A stretch of 64,000 nt of DNA from Pseudomonas lundensis (GTDB lineage Bacteria > Pseudomonadota > Gammaproteobacteria > Pseudomonadales > Pseudomonadaceae), in the NCBI RefSeq assembly GCF_002269125.1, contig NZ_NQKI01000010.1, forward strand, positions 62,001 to 126,000. The letters run 5' to 3'. The notes beneath the pieces were generated by a model. It had not been told where the DNA came from. It ran no database searches and saw only the letters and a program-made list of their open reading frames with translations. Of the stretch, positions 20,120-29,911 are shown piece by piece. Made by a program: the position numbers and the translations under genes. Positions within the stretch are counted from its first letter, which is position 1. The number at the start of each line of letters is the position of its first letter.

Positions 20120-20126
20120 TTTGACC
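20114..20126. promoter_or_regulatory. Predicted NorR operator 1, overlapping the norR start
   Basis: AGTCATTTTGACC contains the NorR core GT-N7-AC in a near-perfect inverted repeat. It covers the norR start codon (20117-20119), so binding could repress norR. Confidence 0.65.
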
Positions 20127-20132
20127 TCGTGT

Positions 20133-20145
20133 AGTCGTAATGACT
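20133..20145. promoter_or_regulatory. Predicted NorR operator 2
   Basis: AGTCGTAATGACT is a perfect AGTC-N5-GACT inverted repeat with the GT-N7-AC core, centred 19 nt from operator 1. Confidence 0.7.
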
Positions 20146-20158
20146 ATAGATCAGATTG

Positions 20159-20171
20159 AGTCAAAATGACT
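20159..20171. promoter_or_regulatory. Predicted NorR operator 3
   Basis: AGTCAAAATGACT is a third perfect AGTC-N5-GACT repeat, 26 nt from operator 2 and about 50 nt upstream of the sigma-54 -24 element. Three sites suit assembly of a NorR hexamer. Confidence 0.7.
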
Positions 20172-20211
20172 ATTTAGGATTTAAATGGCTGTTTTTAAAG
20201 GGTTTTAAAGT

Positions 20212-20226
20212 TGGCACGGATTCTGA
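20212..20226 (+). promoter_or_regulatory. Predicted sigma-54 promoter of hmp
   Basis: TGGCACGGATTCTGA has an ideal -24 TGGCAC with GG, and GA in place of GC ten bases later at -12. The start codon is about 55 nt downstream. A NorR-type activator and enhancer sites upstream support the call; the -12 mismatch lowers confidence. Confidence 0.6.
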
Positions 20227-20281
20227 TACCTGAACGCTCATCGAATGTTAGTCAATGCCTACGTGCTCTGGAGTCACCCTT

Positions 20282-21463
20282 ATGCTTACTGCTCAGGATC
20301 GTGCCATCGTCAAATCCACTGTGCCGCTGCTTGAAAGCGGCGGTGAAGCTTTAATCACCCATTTCTACCGGATGATGTTGTCGGAATACCCCGAAGTACG
20401 CCCGCTGTTCAACCAGGCCAATCAGGCCAGCGGCGATCAGCCCCGTGCCTTGGCCAATGGTGTGCTGATGTACGCACGCCATATTGATCAGCTCGACCAG
20501 TTGGGAGACCTTGTAGCCCGCATCATCAACAAGCATGTGGCGCTGCAAATTCTGCCGGAGCATTACCCGATTGTCGGCAAGTGCCTGCTGCGCGCGATTG
20601 AAGAAGTGCTGGGCAGTGACATCGCCACCCCTGAAGTGTTGGCAGCGTGGGGGGCGGCGTATGGACAACTGGCCGATATCCTGATCGGTGCCGAAGCGGC
20701 CATTTATGACGCAAAAGCGGCTGCACCGGGCGGCTGGCGCGGTGGTCGGGCGTTCAAACTGGCAGCCAGAATCGACGAAAGTGCTGAGATCACATCCTTT
20801 TACTTCCGTCCCGTGGACCAGCAACCGATCCTCGACTGTGAGCCGGGCCAGTATATTGGCATCAAGCTGGACATCGACGGTGTGGAAGCGCGTCGTAACT
20901 ACTCGCTGTCGGCGCTGGCGCAGGTGGGTCGTTACCGCATCAGCGTCAAGCGCGAGGCGGGCGGGGTGGTGTCCAACTACCTGCATGATCGCCTGCAAGT
21001 GGGCGACATTGTTGAGCTGTTCCCCCCAGCCGGCGAGTTCACTCTGACCGCCAGTGAAAAACCGCTGGTGCTGATCAGTGGCGGCGTCGGCATTACGCCA
21101 ACCTTGCCGATGCTGGAAAAAGCGTTGACGACTCAACGGCCTATCCACTTTATCCATTGCGCGCGCAATGCCGAGGTGCACGCGTTCCGTGGCTGGGTGG
21201 ATGAGTTGGCAGCGCAATATCCACAGTTGCAGCGTTTTTACTGCTACGCCGAACCGGATGGGCAGGGAGCGACCGCCGATCACGTGGGGTTGCTGACCGC
21301 CGAACTGCTGGATAAATGGTTGCCTGCGGACCGTGATGTCGACGCGTACTTCCTGGGCCCCAAGGGTTTCATGAGCGCCATCAAACGTCAGCTCAAGGCG
21401 TTGGGTGTTCCTGAGCAACAAAGCCGCTACGAGTTTTTCGGCCCCGCTGCTGCATTGGAATAA
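20282..21463 (+). CDS. hmp: Flavohemoprotein, nitric oxide dioxygenase
   Basis: 393 aa from the ATG at 20282, the usual MLTAQDRAIVK start. Domains run in order: globin (about 1-140) with the proximal His in IINKHVALQI; FAD-binding (about 150-255) with RRNYSLSA; NAD-binding (about 265-393) with LVLISGGVGITPTLPML. It oxidises NO to nitrate with O2 and NAD(P)H in the cytoplasm. Regulation by NorR and sigma-54 is strongly suggested by the upstream region. It is followed by dsbB. Confidence 0.97.
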   Translation: MLTAQDRAIVKSTVPLLESGGEALITHFYRMMLSEYPEVRPLFNQANQASGDQPRALANGVLMYARHIDQLDQLGDLVARIINKHVALQILPEHYPIVGKCLLRAIEEVLGSDIATPEVLAAWGAAYGQLADILIGAEAAIYDAKAAAPGGWRGGRAFKLAARIDESAEITSFYFRPVDQQPILDCEPGQYIGIKLDIDGVEARRNYSLSALAQVGRYRISVKREAGGVVSNYLHDRLQVGDIVELFPPAGEFTLTASEKPLVLISGGVGITPTLPMLEKALTTQRPIHFIHCARNAEVHAFRGWVDELAAQYPQLQRFYCYAEPDGQGATADHVGLLTAELLDKWLPADRDVDAYFLGPKGFMSAIKRQLKALGVPEQQSRYEFFGPAAALE

Positions 21464-21708
21464 AGCGGTTCTGGTCATCCGCCTAACCGGCTGATACACC
21501 TACGCCCGCAGTGTTCGTCTGCCTCCCGCGCCTTTGAGTGAAAGCGGGCAGAAGAGCACGGCGGGCGTTTTGTTAATCGCGCTTTAATCCCTCCCGTTGT
21601 TAATTCCCTTCCTACAACTGCCTTACATCCATGCAGGAGGTCTGGGTGTAAACTGCGCGCTTTGTGACGGCCGGACGGCCCTTGGACAATCAGGCAAAAG
21701 GAAACACG

Positions 21709-22218
21709 ATGACGGACGACATGATGCGACTGGGGCGCGAAAAGCGCTTTCTGGTCTTGCTGGGGCTGATCTGCCTCGCCCTCATTGGTGGTGCGCTGTA
21801 TATGCAAGTGGTGCTGGGGGAGGCGCCTTGCCCGCTGTGCATCCTGCAACGCTATGCGTTACTGCTGATTGCTATTTTTGCTTTCATCGGTGCAGCGATG
21901 CGCACCCGGCGCAGTATCACGGTGTTTGAAGGGCTGGTGGTGTTGAGCGCCATTGGTGGGGTGGTCGCGGCGGGGCGCCACGTGTACATCCTGGCGAACC
22001 CTGCGGTCAGTTGCGGCCTGGACGCGCTGCAACCAATTGTCGACGGTTTGCCGCTGGCTGCTGTATTCCCGCTGGGTTTTCAAGTCGATGGCTTCTGTTC
22101 GACGCCTTACCCGCCTGTGCTTGGCCTGTCGCTGGCGCAATGGGCGCTGGTGGCGTTCGTGTTGACGGCCGTGCTGGTACCGTTGGGCATTTACCGCAAT
22201 CGCAGCAAGCCTGCCTGA
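21709..22218 (+). CDS. dsbB: Disulfide bond formation protein B
   Basis: 169 aa inner-membrane quinone reductase that reoxidises DsbA. The start is the ATG at 21709 with AAAGGA upstream. Four TMs are visible. The quinone-side Cys pair is GEAPCPLCILQRYALL (CxxC) and the second periplasmic pair is AVSCGLDALQ with GFCSTPYP. The length is normal for the DsbB/BdbC family. Located between hmp and the cyo operon, with its own terminator; TGTAAACT about 60 nt upstream could be its -10. Confidence 0.95.
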   Translation: MTDDMMRLGREKRFLVLLGLICLALIGGALYMQVVLGEAPCPLCILQRYALLLIAIFAFIGAAMRTRRSITVFEGLVVLSAIGGVVAAGRHVYILANPAVSCGLDALQPIVDGLPLAAVFPLGFQVDGFCSTPYPPVLGLSLAQWALVAFVLTAVLVPLGIYRNRSKPA

Positions 22219-22240
22219 CACACTGAATCAGGTTGCAACG

Positions 22241-22275
22241 GCCTCGTTCTTGTGCGCAAGAGCGGGGCTTTTTTT
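22241..22275 (+). terminator. Rho-independent terminator after dsbB
   Basis: A 12-base-pair stem with two G-U pairs (GCCTCGTTCTTG with CAAGAGCGGGGC), a TGCG loop and seven Ts. Confidence 0.88.
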
Positions 22276-23019
22276 CGCCCACGAAAAATGTGAATAGCAT
22301 GTGATACGGGGCAGTGAAGGTGCGCTCGGGACTGCGACATATTGTCACGGAGAAATTGTCACAGGGTATGTTTTCATTTCACAATACACGGCTGAAACGT
22401 CTCACTGGTGTCCCCGCTCATGAGGCGTTTTGACGCTGAGGCAGGGCTTGAAAAAGCCGCCGCTAAGCACCATGAAAAACGCTGCAAGCCTTTTTGTTTG
22501 GGCGTTTTGGAGTGTTGGCGAAGGTCTGAGCGTGCGCTAAAAAGGGGCGGATACAGCTTGGGGGGAAGGGCGTGCTACAAGCGCGTCAGGGAGGGGCTTT
22601 AAACGCGGGCCGTAATAATAGTGCGGGATTGTTACCACAGCCGAGATTAATTATTTCGGGATGAGACATGGTTTATAGAGAGCTACCTAACTACAATCGC
22701 CCGCACTGAACGTCCAGCCTGCTCATCCCTGAGCCCAAGCGGGAAGTTGAAGGTCGCCTGGGTGGTTGTGACAGGCTTTCCATGCGACTCCCAAGGTACT
22801 GGCAACCCTTCTAAGTTCCGCACCAAATGGAATTGGTCTGTGACAAGGCCTTTGACCAAGTATCGAATAAGAAATCACTGCTAACCCAGGAATTGCCCAG
22901 TCGCTTCACCGCGATGAAGCAGGCCCTTATTCAATCCGGAAAATTGCCAACCCTTGGCAGGGTGAAGTGTTGGCGGAAAAAACCAACTGCATTGTGCAAG
23001 CTGTTTTAGAGGTCGTGAG
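22276..23019. other. Long upstream region of the cyo operon
   Basis: 744 nt with no convincing gene; the short open frames here lack ribosome-binding sites and native codon use. It should hold the cyoABCDE promoter. GCGACATATTGTCAC at 22334-22348 fits the GCGNC-N5-GNCRC pattern of PrrA/RegA-type regulators (RoxR in Pseudomonas), and a further ATTGTCAC repeat lies 14 nt downstream at 22355-22362. I could not place -35/-10 boxes with certainty. Confidence 0.5.
22334..22362. promoter_or_regulatory. Candidate RoxR (RegA/PrrA-type) site
   Basis: An imperfect inverted repeat GCGAC-N5-GTCAC followed by a direct repeat of ATTGTCAC. The pattern resembles redox-responsive RegA/PrrA/RoxR sites, which are known to control terminal oxidases. 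Whether it acts on cyo, nearly 700 nt downstream, is uncertain. Confidence 0.35.
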
Positions 23020-23958
23020 ATGACTAAAAAAAGGTACCCCAGACTCTTTGGCTTATTGCCACTTTTCGGCATGTTGTTGCTGGGAGGCTGCAATATGACG
23101 TTGCTCGATCCGGTGGGGCAGATCGGCGTCGATGAAAAGAATCTGATCATCACTGCTACATTGCTGATGCTCTTGGTCGTGGTGCCGGTCATCTTGATGA
23201 CCCTTGTTTTCGCGTGGAAATATCGCGCGTCGAACAAGAACGCCACCTACGCACCAAAATGGTCGCACTCCACCAAGATTGAAGTTGTGATCTGGACGGT
23301 GCCTATCCTGATCATCATCGCGCTGGGTGTGATCACGTATAAGTCGACCCACGCGCTGGACCCGTATCGTCCGATTGAGTCTGACGTCAAGCCAGTCACT
23401 ATCGAAGTAGTGGCCATGGACTGGAAGTGGCTGTTCATCTACCCGGAACAGGGTATCGCCACCGTCAACAAGATCGTGTTCCCGGCCAACACGCCGGTGA
23501 ATTTCCGTATCACGTCCGACACGGTCATGAACTCGTTCTTCATTCCAGGCCTGGGCGGTCAGATCTACGCCATGGCCGGTATGCAGACCAAGCTGCATTT
23601 GATTGCTAACAAGAACGCCGAGCTCGATGGCATTTCAGCCAACTACAGCGGTGCGGGCTTCACTGGCATGAAATTCAAAGCAATCGCGACTTCCCAGGCT
23701 GAGTTCGATGCATGGGTAAGTGAAGTCAAAGCGTCACCTAAACAGCTTGATACAGCTGAATACGAAGCCTTGACCAAGCCAAGTCAGAACAATCCCGTTG
23801 AGCTCTACTCCTCGGTCAAACCGAACCTGTTCCAGACCATCATCGACAAGTATGAAGGCATGAAACCAGGCAAGCCGGTGCAGCACGAGAAGAAAGAAGT
23901 GGCCGGGACCGAAGGTTTGGACACCAGTTCGCATTCAGCTGCCGGGGCAGAGGAGTAA
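23020..23958 (+). CDS. cyoA: Cytochrome bo3 ubiquinol oxidase subunit II
   Basis: 312 aa lipoprotein: the lipobox MLLLGGC puts the acylated Cys at about residue 24. Two TMs follow, then a periplasmic cupredoxin domain ([43 protein letters not shown]). The CuA ligand cysteines of cytochrome c oxidases are absent, as expected for a quinol oxidase. First of five genes cyoABCDE with gaps of 0-10 nt. Confidence 0.97.
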   Translation: MTKKRYPRLFGLLPLFGMLLLGGCNMTLLDPVGQIGVDEKNLIITATLLMLLVVVPVILMTLVFAWKYRASNKNATYAPKWSHSTKIEVVIWTVPILIIIALGVITYKSTHALDPYRPIESDVKPVTIEVVAMDWKWLFIYPEQGIATVNKIVFPANTPVNFRITSDTVMNSFFIPGLGGQIYAMAGMQTKLHLIANKNAELDGISANYSGAGFTGMKFKAIATSQAEFDAWVSEVKASPKQLDTAEYEALTKPSQNNPVELYSSVKPNLFQTIIDKYEGMKPGKPVQHEKKEVAGTEGLDTSSHSAAGAEE

Positions 23959-23961
23959 ACG

Positions 23962-25986
23962 ATGTTTGGTAAATTAAGTCTGGACGCCATACCGTTCCAC
24001 GAGCCGATAGTGATGGTGACCGTCGCTATGATCCTGCTCGGTGGTCTGGCGTTGGTTGCAGCACTCACGTACTACAAAAAGTGGACCTACCTGTGGACCG
24101 AATGGCTAACGTCAGTCGACCACAAGAAAATTGGCGTGATGTACATCATCGTTGCCATGATCATGCTGCTGCGCGGCTTTGCCGACGCCGTCATGATGCG
24201 TACCCAACTGGCCATGGCCACTGAGGGTTCGCCTGGCTACTTGCCTCCTGAACACTATGACCAGATCTTCACCGCCCACGGTGTGATCATGATCATCTTC
24301 ATGGCGATGCCATTCTTCACCGGCCTGATGAACCTTGCAGTGCCGCTGCAGATCGGCGCACGTGACGTTGCCTATCCGTTCCTGAACTCCCTGAGCTTCT
24401 GGCTCCTGGTGTCGGGCGTGGTACTGGTCAACCTGTCGCTGGGCGTCGGCGAGTTCGCCAAGACCGGCTGGGTTGCGTATCCACCGTTGTCGGGTCTGGC
24501 GTACAGTCCGGGCGTGGGTGTGGACTACTACATCTGGGCGCTACAGCTATCGGGGTTAGGTACGACGTTAACCGGGGTTAACTTCCTGGCCACCGTGCTG
24601 AAAATGCGTACCCCTGGCATGAAGATCATGGACATGCCGATCTTCACCTGGACCTGCACCTGGGCAAACGTTCTGATCGTGGCTTCGTTCCCGATCCTGA
24701 CCGCTACCCTGGCGTTGCTGACACTTGACCGCTACTTGGATTTCCACATTTTCACCAACGAACTTGGTGGCAATCCAATGATGTACGTCAACCTGTTCTG
24801 GGCGTGGGGTCACCCTGAGGTTTATATCCTCATTCTGCCGGCGTTCGGGATTTTCTCTGAAGTCATCTCGACCTTCACTGGCAAGCGTCTGTTCGGTCAC
24901 CACTCGATGGTCTACGCCAGCGGCGCGATCTCGATCCTGGGCTTCATGGTTTGGCTGCACCACTTCTTCACCATGGGTTCGGGTGCCAGCGTCAACGCCT
25001 TCTTCGGTCTGGCAACGATGCTGATTTCCATCCCGACGGGGGTGAAGCTATTTAACTGGCTATTCACCATCTATCGCGGTCGTCTGCAATTCACCAGCCA
25101 GGTGATGTGGACGCTTGGCTTCATGGTGACCTTCGCCATCGGCGGCATGACTGGCGTATTGCTGGCCATCCCGGGTGCTGACTTCGTACTGCACAACAGC
25201 CTGTTCGTGATTGCTCACTTCCATAACGTGATCATCGGCGGTGCTGTATTCGGTTACATCGCTGGTTTCAGCTTCTACTTCCCTAAAGCGTTCGGCTTCA
25301 AACTGAACGAGAAATGGGGCAAGGCAGCATTCTGGTTCTGGATCACCGGCTTCTTCGTTGCGTTCATGCCGCTCTATGCACTGGGCTTCATGGGCATGAC
25401 CCGTCGTCTGAACGCCACTACCAACCCTGAGTGGGTGCCTTACCTGTACGTAGCGTGCGTCGGTGCTGCACTGATCGCCGTCGGTATTGCGTGCCAGTTG
25501 ATCCAGCTGTACGTCAGCATCCGTGACCGCAACAAGCCTGAGAACGCCTGCGAATTCGGCGATCCATGGAATGGTCACACCCTGGAATGGTCGACTTCGT
25601 CGCCACCTCCTTTCTACAACTTTGCCGTACTGCCAAAAGCCGACAGCATTGACCCGTTCACTGAGGCCAAGGAAAACGGTACTGCGTACCAGGCTCCTGC
25701 CAAGTACGAACCGATCCATATGCCAAACAACACCGCGACTGGTGTGGTGATGGGCGCACTGCTGACCGTATTCGGTTTCGCAATGATCTGGCACATCTGG
25801 TGGTTGGCGATCGCCAGCCTGGTTGGCACCGTGGCGTACTTCGCGATCCATGCTGCCCGTGATGACCAGGGCTACATGGTGCCGGTGGAAACCATCGAGC
25901 GCATCGAAGCCGAGCAGCACAAGCGTCTGGTAGCAGCTGGCAAGATTCCGGCTACCCGTGTTGAAACCAAGTTGGAACAGGCATAA
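23962..25986 (+). CDS. cyoB: Cytochrome bo3 ubiquinol oxidase subunit I
   Basis: 674 aa catalytic subunit with about 15 TMs carrying heme b, heme o3 and Cu[14 protein letters not shown] contains a heme b His; [17 protein letters not shown] holds the CuB His cross-linked to Tyr in [16 protein letters not shown] supplies the two other CuB His; HFHNVIIGG carries the heme o3 and b ligands. It reduces O2 to water while pumping protons. It starts three nucleotides after cyoA. Confidence 0.98.
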   Translation: MFGKLSLDAIPFHEPIVMVTVAMILLGGLALVAALTYYKKWTYLWTEWLTSVDHKKIGVMYIIVAMIMLLRGFADAVMMRTQLAMATEGSPGYLPPEHYDQIFTAHGVIMIIFMAMPFFTGLMNLAVPLQIGARDVAYPFLNSLSFWLLVSGVVLVNLSLGVGEFAKTGWVAYPPLSGLAYSPGVGVDYYIWALQLSGLGTTLTGVNFLATVLKMRTPGMKIMDMPIFTWTCTWANVLIVASFPILTATLALLTLDRYLDFHIFTNELGGNPMMYVNLFWAWGHPEVYILILPAFGIFSEVISTFTGKRLFGHHSMVYASGAISILGFMVWLHHFFTMGSGASVNAFFGLATMLISIPTGVKLFNWLFTIYRGRLQFTSQVMWTLGFMVTFAIGGMTGVLLAIPGADFVLHNSLFVIAHFHNVIIGGAVFGYIAGFSFYFPKAFGFKLNEKWGKAAFWFWITGFFVAFMPLYALGFMGMTRRLNATTNPEWVPYLYVACVGAALIAVGIACQLIQLYVSIRDRNKPENACEFGDPWNGHTLEWSTSSPPPFYNFAVLPKADSIDPFTEAKENGTAYQAPAKYEPIHMPNNTATGVVMGALLTVFGFAMIWHIWWLAIASLVGTVAYFAIHAARDDQGYMVPVETIERIEAEQHKRLVAAGKIPATRVETKLEQA

Positions 25987-25989
25987 ACC

Positions 25990-26616
25990 ATGTCGAACTT
26001 AGCGACTCATGCTGGACACGCCCATGGTCACGACCATGGGCACGATGACCATCACCACGACTCGGGCGAGACAACCGTATTTGGTTTCTGGCTCTACCTG
26101 ATGACCGACTGCATCTTGTTTGCGTCGATCTTCGCGGTATACGCGGTACTGGTTAACAACGTAGCGGGTGGCCCATCGGGCCACGACATCTTCGAACTGC
26201 CGTACGTGTTGGGTGAAACCGCACTGCTGCTGGTCAGCTCGATCACCTACGGCTTCGCCATGCTGGCGTTGTTCAAGGGCAAGAAAAGTCAGGTGCTGTT
26301 CTGGTTGGCCCTGACCTTCCTGTGCGGTGCAGGCTTCATCGCCATGGAAATCAACGAGTTCCACCTGTTGATCTCCGAAGGCTTTGGCCCGAGCCGTTCC
26401 GGCTTCCTGTCCGGGTTCTTCACCCTGGTCGGTACCCACGGTCTGCACGTGACCAGCGGTCTGATCTGGATGGCGATCATGATGTATCAGGTCCAGAAAA
26501 AGGGCCTGACGGCGACCAACAAGACGCGTCTGAGCTGCCTGAGCCTGTTCTGGCACTTCCTGGACGTGGTGTGGATCTGCGTATTCACCGTTGTTTACCT
26601 GATGGGGACTCTGTAA
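25990..26616 (+). CDS. cyoC: Cytochrome bo3 ubiquinol oxidase subunit III
   Basis: 208 aa with five TMs, matching CyoC. The N-terminus is strikingly His/Asp-rich ([18 protein letters not shown]), a potential metal-binding tail. [25 protein letters not shown]-like TM3 and [18 protein letters not shown] are family signatures. Structural role in the proton-pumping oxidase. The stop codon abuts the cyoD start. Confidence 0.96.
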   Translation: MSNLATHAGHAHGHDHGHDDHHHDSGETTVFGFWLYLMTDCILFASIFAVYAVLVNNVAGGPSGHDIFELPYVLGETALLLVSSITYGFAMLALFKGKKSQVLFWLALTFLCGAGFIAMEINEFHLLISEGFGPSRSGFLSGFFTLVGTHGLHVTSGLIWMAIMMYQVQKKGLTATNKTRLSCLSLFWHFLDVVWICVFTVVYLMGTL

Positions 26617-26943
26617 ATGGCTAACGCACATTCTGACGGCGCGAACCACGGCAGCGTGAAGTCCTACGTAATCGGCTTCATCTTGTCGGTGATCCTGACC
26701 GTCATTCCGTTCGGGCTGGTGATGTACCCAACCCTGCCAAAAATGACCACGCTGGCGATCGTGCTGTTGTTCGCCGTGATTCAAGTGATCGTTCACCTGG
26801 TGTATTTCCTGCACTTGGACCGTTCGCCTGCACAACGCAATAACGTCGCCGCGCTGGTGTTCTCGGCGCTGGTTATTGTGCTGTTGGTCGGCCTGTCCCT
26901 GTGGATCATGTTCAGCATCCACACTGTAATGATGGCGAAGTGA
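26617..26943 (+). CDS. cyoD: Cytochrome bo3 ubiquinol oxidase subunit IV
   Basis: 108 aa with three TMs ([60 protein letters not shown]). Small subunit assisting CuB and heme assembly. The ATG immediately follows the cyoC stop, suggesting translational coupling. Confidence 0.95.
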   Translation: MANAHSDGANHGSVKSYVIGFILSVILTVIPFGLVMYPTLPKMTTLAIVLLFAVIQVIVHLVYFLHLDRSPAQRNNVAALVFSALVIVLLVGLSLWIMFSIHTVMMAK

Positions 26944-26953
26944 GGTAAGCCCG

Positions 26954-27841
26954 ATGTCCTTTAAGCACTTTATCCAAATCACCAAACCGGGGATCATTTT
27001 CGGTAACGTGCTTTCTGTGGCAGGCGGGTTCTTCCTGGCCTCGAAGGGGCATTTTGATCTGGCCCTGTTCCTGGCCGCGGTGATCGGCACCTCCCTGGTG
27101 GTTGCGTCCGGTTGTGTGTTTAACAACTGCATCGACCGTGACATCGACATCAAGATGGATCGCACCAAGAACCGCGTACTGGTGCAAGGCCTGATCTCCC
27201 TCAAGGTGGCGTTGGTATACGCCACCTTGCTGGGGGTCGCAGGCTTGGTGCTGCTGTATCGCGTGGCCAACCCGCTGGCGGCATTGTTCGCGGCGATTGG
27301 CTTCGTGATCTACGTCGGTCTGTACAGCCTGTATTTCAAGCGCAAGTCGGTTCACGGCACCTTGATTGGCAGTTTGTCGGGTGCAATGCCGCCTGTTATC
27401 GGCTACGTGGCTGTGAGTAACAGCTTCGACCTGGCCGCGCTGACATTGCTGGTGATGTTCAGCCTGTGGCAGATGCCGCATTCCTACGCCATCGCGATCT
27501 TCCGCTTCAACGATTACCTGGCCGCATCGATTCCGGTGTTGCCTGTGAAGCGCGGGATCAAGGTTGCCAAGAAGCACATCCTGCTTTATATCCTCGCGTT
27601 CCTGATCGCGACCCTGATGCTCACCCTCGGCGGTTACGCCGGCATGAGCTACATGGCCGTGGCGGCCGCGATGGGCATGTACTGGCTGTACATGGCGTGG
27701 ACCGGCTATAAAGCCGTCGACGACAAGGTCTGGGCACGCAAGCTGTTCGTGTTCTCGATCTTCACCATCACCGCGCTGAGCGTCATGATGTCACTGGATT
27801 TCAAAGTGCCGACGGAGTTGTTACTGACTTACGCGCACTAA
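26954..27841 (+). CDS. cyoE: Protoheme IX farnesyltransferase (heme O synthase)
   Basis: 295 aa UbiA-superfamily prenyltransferase that farnesylates heme b to heme o for the oxidase. The prenyl-diphosphate motif is [18 protein letters not shown] at about residues 57-74. Later motifs [28 protein letters not shown] and [17 protein letters not shown] are typical. Multiple TMs. Last gene of the operon, followed by a terminator. Confidence 0.97.
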   Translation: MSFKHFIQITKPGIIFGNVLSVAGGFFLASKGHFDLALFLAAVIGTSLVVASGCVFNNCIDRDIDIKMDRTKNRVLVQGLISLKVALVYATLLGVAGLVLLYRVANPLAALFAAIGFVIYVGLYSLYFKRKSVHGTLIGSLSGAMPPVIGYVAVSNSFDLAALTLLVMFSLWQMPHSYAIAIFRFNDYLAASIPVLPVKRGIKVAKKHILLYILAFLIATLMLTLGGYAGMSYMAVAAAMGMYWLYMAWTGYKAVDDKVWARKLFVFSIFTITALSVMMSLDFKVPTELLLTYAH

Positions 27842-27856
27842 GCGTCCAGCCTAAAA

Positions 27857-27893
27857 AATCCCCGCCCTTCGAGAGAAGCGCGGGGATTTTTTT
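27857..27893. terminator. Bidirectional terminator after cyoE
   Basis: AATCCCCGC and GCGGGGATT form a nine-base-pair stem. On the plus strand it is followed by seven Ts; on the minus strand the AAAAAA at 27853-27858 reads as a T-run, so it could also end a convergent transcript. Confidence 0.88.
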
Positions 27894-28101
27894 ATCCCAC
27901 AGATCTGCCAGCGCAGGGACGTGTTACGCAAAATTGACGGCTGAAACGAGTTACGCGGGTGTTGAGGTCGATGGCCTGGCGTACTGGCTCATTGCTGTGG
28001 AAGGGCGCGATACAGATCAGGGCGTCGTGAGCTTGTTGTTCTGCGGCGCTGACGACCACCAGACGGCGCATTCTCTGTTGTCGCCCAGTGGCCACAATCA
28101 T
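27892..28101 (-). CDS. Possible small hypothetical protein
   Basis: A weak candidate of 69 aa starting at ATG 28101 directly after AAAAGGGG. The frame stays open upstream to 28260. Third codon positions look GC-biased, the opposite strand offers no gene, and the cyoE terminator is bidirectional. Residues include MRRLVVVSAAEQQAHDAL, with no TM or signal and no recognised family. The 417 nt between cyoE and the polyamine-binding gene otherwise hold only the latter's promoter. Confidence 0.25.
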   Translation of the reverse strand: MIVATGRQQRMRRLVVVSAAEQQAHDALICIAPFHSNEPVRQAIDLNTRVTRFSRQFCVTRPCAGRSVG

Positions 28102-28258
28102 CCCCTTTTGGCCTGCCTGCCACTGTGAACCCGAGCGGTGCGCGGCAAGAATCAAAACAGCATCGCTGCCAGGCGTCCCGGCACAACAGCCTGCGCGGGT
28201 AACTGCTGTGTACAGAACATAAAAACGATTGCTCTCACGCCATTTGGGGAAATACGTC

Positions 28259-29359
28259 ATGAATGCATTGAAATGCGCACTGAAGACTTCCGTCTGCGGG
28301 CTGGCGTTAATGGCTGGCGCGACGTTGGCAGATCAACGCGAGCTACGTGTGTACAACTGGGCTGACTACATCCTGCCCTCCGTGCCCAAGGACTTTGCCA
28401 AAGAGACGGGCATCAACGTGACGTGGGACACGTTCGACACCAACGAGTCGCTGGAAGCCAAGCTGCTGACAGGTCATTCGGGCTATGACCTTGTAGTGCC
28501 GTCGAACCAGTTCCTTGATACCCAGATCAAGGCAGGCGTATTTCAAAAACTGGACCGCAGCAAACTGCCGAATTGGCAGCATCAAGACCCTGAGCTGCTC
28601 AAGTTGCTGGATCAAAACGACCCCGGTAATCAGTACGCCATTCCATACATGTACGGAACCGTGTTGATTGGCTTTAACCCGGCGAAGGTTAAAGCGGCGC
28701 TGGGCGACAATGCGCCCGTCAACAGTTGGGACTTGGTGTTCAAGCCCGAGAACATGCAGAAGCTTAAGTCCTGTGGCGTGGCCATGCTCGACTCTGCGTC
28801 GGAAATCCTGCCCTTGGCCCTGCATTATCTTGGGCTGGACCCCAACAGCCAGAATCCGTCGGACTATGAAAAAGCCAAAGCGTTGATGATGAAAATCCGT
28901 CCTTACGTGACTTACTTCAACTCCGCCAAATACATGACCGACATCGCGAACGGGGATATTTGCGTGGCCATTGGCTACTCGGGCAGCTTCTACCAGTTTG
29001 GCAACCGAGCCAAGGAGGCTGGCAATGGTGTCGTGGTTGATTGGCGCTTGCCCAAGGAGGGTGCGCCGATCTGGTTTGACACATTCGCCATCCCTAAAAG
29101 TGCCAAGAATGTCGACGAAGCCCACGCGTTTATTAACACCTTGCTCGACCCCAACATCATCGCCCCGATCAGTGACTTTCTCGGCTACCCCAATGCCAAC
29201 AAAGACTCGCTTGCACTGATCAACAAAGACATCACAGGCAACCCCAACCTGACCCCAACTCCCGAGGCCCTTAAAACCCTGTACGTGGTACAACCGCTGC
29301 CACAAAAGCTGGAACGGGTGCGCACACGCGTCTGGACCAGTATTAAGTCGGATAAGTAA
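28259..29359 (+). CDS. Polyamine ABC transporter substrate-binding protein (PotF/SpuD type)
   Basis: 366 aa from the ATG at 28259. Signal peptide ends GATLA at about residue 24. Hallmarks include LRVYNWADYILPSVPKDFAKETG, YDLVVPSNQFLDTQIKAGVFQKLDRSKLPNW, AIPYMYGTVLIGFN and ICVAIGYSGSFYQ. It captures putrescine or spermidine in the periplasm for an ABC importer. No permease or ATPase gene is adjacent, so it must work with components elsewhere. Ligand specificity was not determined. Confidence 0.9.
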   Translation: MNALKCALKTSVCGLALMAGATLADQRELRVYNWADYILPSVPKDFAKETGINVTWDTFDTNESLEAKLLTGHSGYDLVVPSNQFLDTQIKAGVFQKLDRSKLPNWQHQDPELLKLLDQNDPGNQYAIPYMYGTVLIGFNPAKVKAALGDNAPVNSWDLVFKPENMQKLKSCGVAMLDSASEILPLALHYLGLDPNSQNPSDYEKAKALMMKIRPYVTYFNSAKYMTDIANGDICVAIGYSGSFYQFGNRAKEAGNGVVVDWRLPKEGAPIWFDTFAIPKSAKNVDEAHAFINTLLDPNIIAPISDFLGYPNANKDSLALINKDITGNPNLTPTPEALKTLYVVQPLPQKLERVRTRVWTSIKSDK

Positions 29360-29518
29360 TGGTCTGGGGTTTGGCAAGGTGGGGGGGCTTTGCCGGGTAA
29401 GGCGCCAATGCCAGGCAGTATGGGGCGTTCGAGCGGTTCATAATGTTCGGGGTTTTTTGTACGGCGCTTCGAGCGACAGTGGCAGGTGTTACCAACCCCT
29501 CATTGAAAGGATAACGTC

Positions 29519-29839
29519 ATGCCTGCTCACGACCATCTTGGCTCCCCTTACGCCTCACAACTCGCTGCCTGTAATGACCATTACCATGCGGTGTGTTCAA
29601 TCAATAAATTCGGTCCCATCGCTCATACCCATGCGCTTGCGCAGGTTTTTTTGGAGCGCGAATTGGCCGGTGATGAGTGGGAGGCGCTGGAGATGGCGCG
29701 CTTGTCGCTCGATCATACTCGCCGCCTGGTGGCAGGTGAAAAGCTCAATAAGCACGCCCATGCCGTGCTTAAGGCCAGGGCCAAGCCGCAATCAGCACAG
29801 GTGAATGTTTCAGCGCCAGTGGGCGCAGAGCTTGCTTGA
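29519..29839 (+). CDS. Hypothetical protein, 106 aa
   Basis: Starts at ATG 29519 with GAAAGGATAA upstream. It is soluble and predicted mostly helical in the second half (FLERELAGDEWEALEMARLSLDHTRRLV), with a His-rich first third and an Ala/Val tail. No signal, TM or known motif is recognised. It has its own terminator and precedes another unrecognised gene on the same strand. Confidence 0.6.
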   Translation: MPAHDHLGSPYASQLAACNDHYHAVCSINKFGPIAHTHALAQVFLERELAGDEWEALEMARLSLDHTRRLVAGEKLNKHAHAVLKARAKPQSAQVNVSAPVGAELA

Positions 29840-29850
29840 ACGCCTCCGTG

Positions 29851-29877
29851 CGACAAGCGCTCAGCGCTTGTCGTTTT
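29851..29877 (+). terminator. Terminator after the 106 aa gene
   Basis: A perfect ten-base-pair stem CGACAAGCGC/GCGCTTGTCG with a TCA loop followed by four Ts. The T-run is short, so read-through into the next gene is possible. Confidence 0.75.
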
Positions 29878-29911
29878 ACTGATTGTTTGCTGATTGTTAG
29901 AAGGTCTGCGC

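Noticed and set aside
22408..23009. Short open frames upstream of cyoA
   Set aside because: No ribosome-binding sites, unusual composition and no recognisable products.
26014..26060. His-rich start of cyoC as a repeat or CRISPR-like element
   Set aside because: It is coding, a His/Asp-rich N-terminal tail of the oxidase subunit, not a nucleotide array.
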